NCBI GenBank assembly: GCA_016180195.1
Contig: JACPBS010000004.1
Coordinates: 81,485 to 145,484 of the forward strand
Source of the DNA: Candidatus Woesearchaeota archaeon
Lineage (GTDB): Archaea > Nanobdellota > Nanobdellia > Woesearchaeales > UBA10216
DNA: 64,000 bases
Direction of reading: 5' to 3'
Part shown: positions 56,273-64,000 of the stretch, in pieces
Numbering within the stretch: position 1 is the first letter of the stretch
How the letters are laid out: the number at the start of each line of letters is the position of its first letter
Notes under the pieces: generated by a model
Seen by the model: only the letters and a program-made list of their open reading frames with translations
The model's database searches: none
What the model was told of the DNA's origin: nothing
Position numbers and translations under genes: made by a program

Positions 56273-59200
56273 TGCCCTGCATGTTTCTGATATTGCGGGC
56301 CTTTCCGCCACATTCTTTGCGTAAGCGCATGTTGACACTCTCCTGTCAAATGGGGGTTTCTGCTTGAGCATGTTTCCTTCTTTTTCCCAATTGTTCTGCT
56401 TGAACGGATCAGTTGCTATGAACCAGCATACGGGTCCTGTCCAGTCATTCCATTCTGATGTCGCGGTCCTATAGCCTTTGAAAAGCCTGACTGCCTGCCT
56501 TGTTTCCTCCTTTTTTTCTTCCTGTGGGTTGTTCATGTCAAAAAGGGAAACTGCCGAGCCTCCGCTCTCTTTAATGTAGCTGTTAAGGTAATAGCTGAAC
56601 TCAGTTAGCATAACCTGCTTGTTTTTCATCCTATTCCTATCAATCTGTGTTTGCCTGAATAGCCTTACCCTGTCAAGGCCCCAGCACCCGCCATTTACGA
56701 GATAGCTTACATCTGCCCCTGTATAAGGGCTTATTATCCTGCTGGACGGATCGCACTTGACATCAGGAAAGTCCAGGCTTTCCGGAGAAGTTTCAGAATA
56801 AGGATGCGAATTAACCCCGACAACATCAAAATAGTTCTCAATAAGCGGATCCGCCTCATAAAGCTTTTCAACAAAATCAAATTCGCTCATTGACAAATAC
56901 ATATTATCAGAACTAGGATTCTTGCAAACATCCCAGTCCGGGTTATGTTTCTCGCAGTAAGCATTGAACATGATGGTTGACGTAGGCGCCAAACCTCCCA
57001 TAATAACCTTAGTGTCCGGATTTCCCGTCTTCACAGCTATGTACGCTACCTTAAATAACTCAGCGTATTCAGCAGGATTAGGCCCTTTTGATGACCACTC
57101 TTCCGCCAGGTTCGGCTCATTCCATATCTGCACATAATCAGGCTTATACCTGGACGTGAATTCCCTCACATAATTGCCAAAATCAGCAAACCTTGCCCTG
57201 TCCGGACGGGTAGCAAAACCAGTATCATCACCTCTCCTAAAATTAGTATTGACCCCTTTCTCAGTCTTTGCCCAGCTAGGGGCGTATGATATTCGAGGTA
57301 TTATCTTGAGCCTTTTTTCGTTGGCTCTTGCAAACCATAAATCGAAAAGTCCCCAATCATACTTTCCTGGCGCAGGTTCTCCTAAGCTCCATGGGAAACT
57401 TTGTTTAATGTACGTCGCACCTATCTCTCTTGCAAGCTCCAGCTGCTTGTAATCCTGCGGGTACCCTAGCTCAGTATGAAGGCAAAGCTTGTCTTTCTTA
57501 AGGTTGGCAGTTTGGCACGGAACTGAATAAATCCTTCCATTGCAGCAGTACATCTCTTTCCCTTCAATCTTCTGGTTTTCTGATTCGCAGGATAGCCATT
57601 TTTCCTGGTTTCCTGTGCATATGTAGTCTTTGCCTTTTGCCTCCATTATGGTGTCTTCGGTAACATGCTTGACTGTCGCGTCTTCCGCGTTTTCCTGTAT
57701 TCCGTTTGAGTTGCATGTTACATAATGCATCTTTCCTTCAGGCTCTTTGTAACAGAGAAGATCGTAGTTTGTCTTTCTGTTTACAGCATAGGTTTTGCCG
57801 ACTTTCGAATCGTCGCAGTATTCCCACTTCTCATTTCCGGAACTGTCAGTTCCCAAATATAATCTCTGCCCTTTCGTGTCAGTTACCAGCTTTCCTTCTG
57901 GCAGCGTGCTTTTTATGGGCGGGATTTCTCCTCCACCAAGGTCTCCAAGCTTTCCAAGATAAGCGTCAGCAGGATTGTCCGGGTATTCAACGGAACTTAT
58001 GATGCCGATAGGTCTGAATGAGGAGCGGGCATGGTCATACATTGGGCAGCATGTTGATTTTAGCTGTGTCCCTTTGCTGCCTTTAAATTCCTTGACACAG
58101 AATCTGAGTGATGAGGCCCTGCCTGGCTCCCAGTAGGTTGATGCAGAATTCTTGGTCATCCTTAATGCTTTTCCGCCACATGCACATTCACCGTATTCAA
58201 CTTCTATCCTGAATTTTGCAGGATTGCCATTGGCATCTTTGTTTAGTTTATCCTCAAATACTGCATATGAGCCTGGAATAAGTGATGGCATGTTGTATCT
58301 GGAGTCCAATACGCTTTGGCCTGAAATTTGCCGGGGCGCATTGGCTTTGTTTTGAGTTGCGACCAGGCTACCGCTGACAGAACCTCTTTGGTTCATGTCG
58401 CGGGCTTGCTTCACTGAATCATCTCTTGAAAATGTCAGTTCGTCTGACCAGGGTATTGTTTCTATGTTTGGCTGGTCTATTTTTTCAAGCTTCTTTGAAA
58501 CATCAATGTTCTGGTTGCTTGCCTGAGGCCTCATCATGAACTTTACTGTTGCTTTGTCATCCAAAGCCCCAATCCATGCAGATGATTTTATGACAATATC
58601 TTGGCCTGCTATGAAGACAGGATACCCGTCGACAGTCCATACTTTGTTTGGATAGACCTGGATGAACCCGAAGTAGGGTTCGTTTTTCTCTGTTGTGAAC
58701 CTGAGTCTGTAGCTTTCTTTTCCTGATAATATGATGTTTTTTGAAAGCGAACCATCTGGAAGAACAAAGTTGACACTGAGCTTTGATGGGAGGAACTCAT
58801 ATTTTCTTACACCTTCTGAGGTAAGCATGCCTTTATCAGGCGTGCTGCATGTTTGCTCGCATTTCCACCCTTTGCAGCCAACGCATTCTGAAGGATAGCT
58901 CATGCAATCGTTCTTTTTCCAGCAGGTGTTCATGTCATTAGGTGTCCCGAATCTTGATACCTGCTTGATGTATATGGGCAGGTTGTCTCCCCATTCCCAG
59001 TCTTCCCTCAGTGAAGACCATTGATCTTTGAGTTCAGGCGGATTGCTTTTGTAGCCATCTTCTACATACCTTACAAGTATTAGGCCCCCGTGTTCAGGGG
59101 GTTTAACATCCACGTGCCAGCCTGCTGTGTCTGATTTTCCGAAAGCATAGGCATTTTCTACCCAGGTTATCCAGTTTTGTGAAAACTCAACCATTCCCGG

Positions 59201-61198
59201 GCCTGGTACAAGGCCATAGTAATAGTGGTCGGGGTCATTGGTTGCGCTTGTGCTGCAAGCCAGTGGACCTTCACTTATCTGTGCAGTTTTTTCTTCCTTT
59301 TCAGGTTCTTCTGGTTTGGCAGTCGCTTTTCCGCAGGCACGGTTTGAACTGTACTTTCCTCCTTCACTGTATTCATGAATCTCGTCCAGTTTGATGTTCC
59401 TGTCGCGTTTTGATAAGAGTCTTAATTCTTCTGAAATATCAGGATCCGAAAACCCAACAGGTCTTCCTGACGAGACTCCGCTGCATTGCGGGAATATCGG
59501 GTTGTAATTCTCATCGTTGTTCCTGCCGTATTTGCACAGATGATTTATTCGTTCCTGGACAGTGCAATCCTGGCCCGCAGCAGGCTTATTCGCAGGTTCT
59601 TTCTTGGCGCCACACTCTGTTTTGGATATCTGCCCTGTGCAGCAGTATATCCTGTTTTGTGCAGGTATTGCTTCCTTAAGTTCGCTGTCTGTCAGCTCTG
59701 TGAATGTCTTTTTCTGCTTTTCCATGGTCTCAAGAAGCTTTTCCCTGTCATAGTCTATTATCGCGTTTGTTGAGCCGCATATGCAGTTTGATACGATTTC
59801 GCCTTCCCTGCATGTGGGTAGCAGCCCATATCCTGTGAATTCTATTTTTCCGTTTGCCCCCGAGCAGTGCGCTTCCTTGTTTATTACATCCACCTCAACA
59901 ATATTCGTTTTCCCTGTTTCTGCAATTTGCTCGATCTTTACAGCAAATTTTCCATCCTCGCCTTTTTCAAGCGGGTTTCCGTTGAATTTAACCTTGCATT
60001 CGTCATCGCATTTGAGGTCCAGCTTTACTGGGTCTTTCTCATACACGCATACGTTGTTGCCGTCCTGCACGAATTTCATGTAAAAGTAGCCCTTGCCTCC
60101 TGCTTCAGATGCTGATTTATAGCCGTAAGTGTACTGCGTTTCCGGATTCTTGTCCCAGTCGCCATAGTAGCATTTGGGCTCTTCGAGTGAGTATCTTGAA
60201 TCAATCTTGACGTCAACTCCTTGCGGCGCATAGAGGGCTCCATCGCTTCCCTCTATCCATTTTGGGGTGCAGGAGATTTTTTCCCTGCTGCCTGAGTAGC
60301 ATGGTTCCCTGTAAAGCCATCCTGTATGGGTTACCTGTGGTGATGTCTTTTGCGACGGGCCACATCCTGCTGTGACTGCAAGCGGGCTGAAGTGCCTGAT
60401 CCTTGCTTTTATTTTGTTTGCCGCAGCATCAACTTCGCTCTCTAGTCCGACCCACCTGCTGTTTTCTTCGTCATAGTACGCTATTGTTAGTGAGCCTTCT
60501 TCATCTCCGACCGGGATGTCATTCTCATCATATCCGATCGTGATTTCTGCATAAGGGTCGAATGTTGCTCCGTCAGGCTGCCCGTCATACACTGTTGATC
60601 CAACAACTACCGCGTTGACCCTGTTGTCGAAATTCCTTTCCCTTAGCTTGAGTTCTATGCTTGAAAGCAAGTTTCCGTCCTTTTTTACAATGGCTCCGGT
60701 TGGCAACCTTATCTCCGCTTTTCTGTCTGATGACCTTAATACGTTCCCTGTTGATATTTCCAGGTATGAAGTGATTTTTATCAGGTAGGAAAAGGAGGTT
60801 ATGGTTTGGCCTTGGTCTTTTGCAGTTATTGTTATGGGGAATTTTATGCTTGAGAGTATAACTTCATCATTTGGCTTCATTTCAGACTCAGGATTTCCGG
60901 TTTTCACATTGAATCCCTGTCTTTTTATCGCTGTGAAGTCAGCGCATTTGGGCAGTTCTTTTTCAATGTATTGTTCCTGAAGATCGCTGTTCTCGTCTTT
61001 TATAGGGTATCTTTCAATTGCTTCTAATGTTTTGGTTTCGAGGCATGACTCAACTATTGTCTTTGAGGCAAGCATGGCCTGGTCAATTCCAGGAGACATT
61101 CCAGTTTTCCTGTTCTGGAAAAGCAGCAGGAGCCCCACCAATAGGATAATTACAAGTCCTATTAAAATAAACACCGAAACTTGGCTTTTTTTGTTCAT
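56264..61198 (-). CDS. Giant pilin-anchored protein with C-terminal glycoside hydrolase barrel
   Basis: A 1644-residue protein starting MNKKSQVSVFILIGLVIILL (pilin-like anchor), with TIVESCLETKTLEAI as in the 18381/50113 paralogues. Cys-rich modules (C-I-C-G...Y-C-C-T-G) and beta domains fill the middle. The last 400 residues (from about 1240) form a TIM-barrel glycosidase of clan GH-A (GH39/GH5-like): acid/base Glu in VQIWNEPN (about 1360) and probable nucleophile Glu in VMLTEFSYY (about 1532). It should cleave a beta-linked polysaccharide at the cell surface. The exact GH family and substrate are open. Confidence 0.75.
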   Translation of the reverse strand: MNKKSQVSVFILIGLVIILLVGLLLLFQNRKTGMSPGIDQAMLASKTIVESCLETKTLEAIERYPIKDENSDLQEQYIEKELPKCADFTAIKRQGFNVKTGNPESEMKPNDEVILSSIKFPITITAKDQGQTITSFSYLIKITSYLEISTGNVLRSSDRKAEIRLPTGAIVKKDGNLLSSIELKLRERNFDNRVNAVVVGSTVYDGQPDGATFDPYAEITIGYDENDIPVGDEEGSLTIAYYDEENSRWVGLESEVDAAANKIKARIRHFSPLAVTAGCGPSQKTSPQVTHTGWLYREPCYSGSREKISCTPKWIEGSDGALYAPQGVDVKIDSRYSLEEPKCYYGDWDKNPETQYTYGYKSASEAGGKGYFYMKFVQDGNNVCVYEKDPVKLDLKCDDECKVKFNGNPLEKGEDGKFAVKIEQIAETGKTNIVEVDVINKEAHCSGANGKIEFTGYGLLPTCREGEIVSNCICGSTNAIIDYDREKLLETMEKQKKTFTELTDSELKEAIPAQNRIYCCTGQISKTECGAKKEPANKPAAGQDCTVQERINHLCKYGRNNDENYNPIFPQCSGVSSGRPVGFSDPDISEELRLLSKRDRNIKLDEIHEYSEGGKYSSNRACGKATAKPEEPEKEEKTAQISEGPLACSTSATNDPDHYYYGLVPGPGMVEFSQNWITWVENAYAFGKSDTAGWHVDVKPPEHGGLILVRYVEDGYKSNPPELKDQWSSLREDWEWGDNLPIYIKQVSRFGTPNDMNTCWKKNDCMSYPSECVGCKGWKCEQTCSTPDKGMLTSEGVRKYEFLPSKLSVNFVLPDGSLSKNIILSGKESYRLRFTTEKNEPYFGFIQVYPNKVWTVDGYPVFIAGQDIVIKSSAWIGALDDKATVKFMMRPQASNQNIDVSKKLEKIDQPNIETIPWSDELTFSRDDSVKQARDMNQRGSVSGSLVATQNKANAPRQISGQSVLDSRYNMPSLIPGSYAVFEDKLNKDANGNPAKFRIEVEYGECACGGKALRMTKNSASTYWEPGRASSLRFCVKEFKGSKGTQLKSTCCPMYDHARSSFRPIGIISSVEYPDNPADAYLGKLGDLGGGEIPPIKSTLPEGKLVTDTKGQRLYLGTDSSGNEKWEYCDDSKVGKTYAVNRKTNYDLLCYKEPEGKMHYVTCNSNGIQENAEDATVKHVTEDTIMEAKGKDYICTGNQEKWLSCESENQKIEGKEMYCCNGRIYSVPCQTANLKKDKLCLHTELGYPQDYKQLELAREIGATYIKQSFPWSLGEPAPGKYDWGLFDLWFARANEKRLKIIPRISYAPSWAKTEKGVNTNFRRGDDTGFATRPDRARFADFGNYVREFTSRYKPDYVQIWNEPNLAEEWSSKGPNPAEYAELFKVAYIAVKTGNPDTKVIMGGLAPTSTIMFNAYCEKHNPDWDVCKNPSSDNMYLSMSEFDFVEKLYEADPLIENYFDVVGVNSHPYSETSPESLDFPDVKCDPSSRIISPYTGADVSYLVNGGCWGLDRVRLFRQTQIDRNRMKNKQVMLTEFSYYLNSYIKESGGSAVSLFDMNNPQEEKKEETRQAVRLFKGYRTATSEWNDWTGPVCWFIATDPFKQNNWEKEGNMLKQKPPFDRRVSTCAYAKNVAERPAISETCRALT

Positions 61199-61202
61199 TT
61201 TT

Positions 61203-61511
61203 TTAAATGCAGTTAGGACCTGTCTTAATTTCTCCTTTGCAGCAAGTGATATAGTCGCCGTAATTTTTCCATGTCAATTGATCGCCACAATAGCAAACCG
61301 CACCCCCATCCTCTGGGTATTTGCTTATCGTTTCTCCTTCGAAGCAGTCATCATGTGGGCACCTGTCTGACCTTACCTCTTTTTCTCGTGACGGGCTTGG
61401 CCCAGAGGTTTTTTTTGCACAGCAGTATTGGCCCGGCTGCGCTTTCAGGTTTCCGCATAGGCATTCAGCGCTTGTAAGTCCATGATAGCAGTCATTCAGG
61501 GGCGGGTTCAT
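61203..61511 (-). CDS. Small Cys-rich protein, or frameshifted C-terminus of the upstream giant
   Basis: A 102-residue frame with 14 cysteines in two C-x-C-G...Y/T-C-C modules (CLCGNLKAQPGQYCCAK and CYCGDQLTWKNYGDYITCC) like those in the neighbouring giants. It has no signal peptide of its own. Its ATG overlaps the stop of the upstream gene, and ten consecutive A (61514-61523) just before that stop mean one extra A would fuse the two frames. I think it is more likely the true C-terminus of the 61508 protein than a free protein. Confidence 0.5.
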   Translation of the reverse strand: MNPPLNDCYHGLTSAECLCGNLKAQPGQYCCAKKTSGPSPSREKEVRSDRCPHDDCFEGETISKYPEDGGAVCYCGDQLTWKNYGDYITCCKGEIKTGPNCI

Positions 61512-64000
61512 TGTTTTTTTTTTGGTACATCTGTTGGAGTGCAGGAATTTGAATTATCGAAAGCTGCAAAATCATTATTGTTGATTATTATTTCACAATA
61601 GTTGGATTCTATACTTTCGGCTTTTTGTTTGCATATGTCGAAACAGTTTTCAGGCTTTTTGCTTATTTCTCCAACATTGGTAAGTGAAGGGATTCTGTAG
61701 GTATCCCCTGCTTTGTATGTTTCTCCTTCAATAATAGCATTACAAACTCTTCCTTCGGTATTTGAGAATCCCATTTTGCAAGTACAGCAGCCTTTGCATC
61801 TGTTTCGGGTGAATTCCCATCCAAAATATTGAGTTTTGCCTAAAACGAAAGTTGTATATTGTGAACATTTCTTATAAGCATATGAAAGCTCAAAAGCGGA
61901 CTTATCGCAAACTAAATCCCCAAGATTTTTATAGATCCCGTCATGAATACAATTATTTTTTACTGAAAGTTTCTGCTGACAACATTCCCGATCCGATCTA
62001 CCACAAGTAAGTCCTTTATTTCCGATCCACCCTTCATCACAAGTTGGACTTTCTTTACACATTCTGAAAGAAGATTCATCAGGTAAACAAGTATTTTGAC
62101 CGGGCGCTTGAACATCAACATATATTGCTCTTTTATTTTTGTCGTAATCAGTCTCCACAATATTTTTTTCGCTATTGACTTCAAAATGGACTATTAATCT
62201 TTCAAAACCAGCAATCACCGCACCCCATTCAAAACTAAATACTTGGGTCCCTCCTTTGTCAAGTCCTTGGGAATAGCTTTGATAGCCTCCTTTTTCTGAA
62301 GGCACAGAATTACCATCAATCAACCATCTTGAATTGAAGGGCATTCCTTTAGGAATGGCTTTTCCTTTATTTGTAACTGTTGCCGTGAATTTGACTTTAT
62401 CTCCTTCATAGATGTTTTCTTTATCTTTGGTTATGCTTGTTACCTCAAGGTCGTAGCCTTGTGATTCGGTGGTTTTGCATTCGCCTTTTTCGCAGGCTTT
62501 TCCTGTGCAATCCTCCTGTAATAATCCTCTGCCCTTGCCTGTGCATAGCACAGCGTTGCCTTGTGAATTGCATGCCTTTTCATTTCCTTGGCTGCATCCA
62601 GCAACATCAATTGGCAATTTGCCTTTTTCAAAGCATTCCGCAGTTTGTTTGGCGACTGGGTCTGTTGTTGTAGAGCTGCATATTTTTTTATTGTCGCAGG
62701 GAACTCTCTCCCATGCATACCCTGCATATATTTTTGCGCCTTCAATAAATACGCATGCTTCCTTAAATGCGGCATCAGATGAGCATTTTGTTTTGTAAAG
62801 GCTTGCTGAATCGCATCCATCGCTTTTGCATGCATAACCGTGTGTTGCGCATTCGCAGTTTTTGGTTAGTTTTATATATCCTTTCTCTTCGCTATATCCG
62901 CAATAGGAAAATATTCCATCTGAACATTTACTTTCAAATGTTTCAGGCTTGCATTTTTCAGTTGTTGTTTTCTCGCATTTGTTTTGAGCATTGCATACCT
63001 GTCCTTCATTGCAGCCCTTATCCTCGCTGCACTCGTTGCATTTTCCGTTTGTGCAGCCATATTGACAGTTGTTGCATCCTTCCTTGCCTTGATCTTTTAT
63101 CTGGTCTGCCTTGACTCCGCACGCTGCTGTTAGGAATGCTGTCCTGCCTCCTCCTGTCCCTGTGCATTTCTGCTTATTTTGCGCTGTTTTGCTTTCTTTT
63201 ATCTCGTTTCCGGTGTATGCCCATAAGTATTGGTTCCCTTTTTTGCATACCACAGCTTCGCACCCTTCCTTTCCCGATTCGCTGGATATTTGGGGGTATA
63301 CTTCGGCAGTATTGCAGCAGGCAATAACCTGTTTGTCATCCTTAAGCAACGATTCGAAAGTGCCTTTTGAGGTCTCTGTCTGCCTTTTCTCCTGTTCGTA
63401 TTGTTCATGGCTCTTGACGTTGTTGTTTATGCAGTACTGCCTTGTTGCCACTGCATCTTTTAGGAGCTTAATCTGTTCGTCGTTGGGCTTCTGTGCCTCT
63501 ATTGCTCCCTTTGATTCCGGTTTTTTTTGCAGTTTTTCTTCATCATAACTAACCTGTACGTTTTTGTCATTGCATTTGCAGCTTTTATATAAGAAGTCGT
63601 TTCCCTCAGGGCATTTATCGAAAATCCCTTTTCCATTTAGGGTGAATGTTCCGCTCGCTCCTGAGCATGCTTCGTAGAGGTTGATCACTGTGAATGCCAA
63701 GGTATTGTCTTCTTTTGACCTGAGCGCATCTGCCGGGAATGTTAGCGTGTATTCATTTCCTTCTTTTTCTTTTTTTATTGCCCCTTTCCCATTTAGTTCA
63801 AAATCAGCGCAGTCATCATCGCACCTTATCTTGAATTGTGCATTCTTTGCGCATGAGTTTCCCTTCTCCTGAAGCTTGAAGGTGAACTTCGCCCCTTTTT
63901 TCTTGCTTCCTGCATCACTGACTTTTCCATACCCATACCTGTCTGCTGGCGCCCCTGTTAATCCGGTCTTGCACTCGCCCAGGGAAATATCCTTGTATTC
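61508..64000 (-). CDS. Giant Cys-rich surface protein, C-terminal part
   Basis: The frame stays open to the window edge, so at least 830 residues are visible and the N-terminus lies beyond 64000. Near the edge, KIRCDDDC...LNGKGAI and later FTLNGKGIF parallel LKCDDECKVKFNGNPL...KIEFTGYG in the glycosidase giant, so the two genes are paralogous over this stretch. Cys-rich modules, a CARDB-like beta segment (about residues 520-630 from the edge) and further cysteine clusters follow. It ends KKKQ at an A10 tract. Probably an extracellular adhesive or structural protein. Confidence 0.7.
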   Translation of the reverse strand, partial: EYKDISLGECKTGLTGAPADRYGYGKVSDAGSKKKGAKFTFKLQEKGNSCAKNAQFKIRCDDDCADFELNGKGAIKKEKEGNEYTLTFPADALRSKEDNTLAFTVINLYEACSGASGTFTLNGKGIFDKCPEGNDFLYKSCKCNDKNVQVSYDEEKLQKKPESKGAIEAQKPNDEQIKLLKDAVATRQYCINNNVKSHEQYEQEKRQTETSKGTFESLLKDDKQVIACCNTAEVYPQISSESGKEGCEAVVCKKGNQYLWAYTGNEIKESKTAQNKQKCTGTGGGRTAFLTAACGVKADQIKDQGKEGCNNCQYGCTNGKCNECSEDKGCNEGQVCNAQNKCEKTTTEKCKPETFESKCSDGIFSYCGYSEEKGYIKLTKNCECATHGYACKSDGCDSASLYKTKCSSDAAFKEACVFIEGAKIYAGYAWERVPCDNKKICSSTTTDPVAKQTAECFEKGKLPIDVAGCSQGNEKACNSQGNAVLCTGKGRGLLQEDCTGKACEKGECKTTESQGYDLEVTSITKDKENIYEGDKVKFTATVTNKGKAIPKGMPFNSRWLIDGNSVPSEKGGYQSYSQGLDKGGTQVFSFEWGAVIAGFERLIVHFEVNSEKNIVETDYDKNKRAIYVDVQAPGQNTCLPDESSFRMCKESPTCDEGWIGNKGLTCGRSDRECCQQKLSVKNNCIHDGIYKNLGDLVCDKSAFELSYAYKKCSQYTTFVLGKTQYFGWEFTRNRCKGCCTCKMGFSNTEGRVCNAIIEGETYKAGDTYRIPSLTNVGEISKKPENCFDICKQKAESIESNYCEIIINNNDFAAFDNSNSCTPTDVPKKKQ

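Noticed and set aside
42702-64000. Long plus-strand open frames opposite the giant surface genes
   Set aside because: They mirror the codon pattern of the minus-strand genes, are rich in Cys/Ser/Leu without domain motifs, and have no promoters or ribosome sites.

Overview
The window reads as archaeal, most likely a DPANN-type genome (Woesearchaeota/Pacearchaeota-like; the lineage is inference). Archaeal marks seen directly: TATA boxes centred about 26 bases upstream of many start codons (leaderless mRNAs), two tRNA genes with bulge-helix-bulge introns, two archaeal RNase P proteins (Rpp30 and Rpp21 types), a PurP-type purine ligase, a TtuA-type tRNA thiolase and a COG1750-type exported Lon-like protease. 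Many exported proteins begin with a pilin-like segment of the form K-S-Q-I/V-T/S-x-F-I.

Layout. 0-4 kb (+): two HAD phosphatases, a half-size EamA transporter, purP and a fused guaA. 4-5.6 kb (-): a three-gene operon (GHKL ATPase, STAS-like protein, small membrane protein) behind a TATA box and two mirror-image palindromes. 5.9-12.2 kb (+): coiled-coil proteins, an exported S16 protease, a PLD-family protein, a PfkB kinase and a MaoC-like hotdog protein; a possible structured RNA lies at 9.03-9.18 kb. 12.2-20.2 kb: TIM-barrel protein, secreted NHL propeller, ahcY, a free-standing LAGLIDADG protein, a pilin-like protein and an exported peptidoglycan-amidase-like protein. 20.2-27.8 kb (-): a MoxR/DUF58/vWA membrane operon. 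27.9-29.3 kb: a decay zone with a tyrA relic, an RNase HII lacking its first catalytic motif, and another gene fragment. 29.3-35.4 kb: tandem Lrp-type regulator, three unknown genes, initiator tRNA-Met and tRNA-Ser(GCU) with two introns each, a DMT transporter, an unknown protein and a J-domain protein; a 33-base direct repeat lies near each edge. 35.6-42.6 kb: ferric-reductase-like flavocytochrome, CPA2 antiporter, ABC exporter, rpiB, a truncated dph2, small membrane proteins and an Rpp21-type RNase P protein.

42.7-64 kb is dominated by minus-strand cell-surface genes: five small proteins with pilin-like or anchor N-termini, giant Cys-rich proteins with PEGA, Fn3, thrombospondin-3-like and MopE-like modules, and a 1644-residue protein whose C-terminus is a clan-A glycoside hydrolase barrel. 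Seven of these genes (54857 down to 42994) overlap end to start, so they are probably one transcript encoding a pilus-like or surface assembly. Together with the amidase-like protein they suggest a cell that binds, and may degrade, polymers of another cell's envelope. The ttuA-like and rnp3 genes interrupt the surface block on the plus strand.
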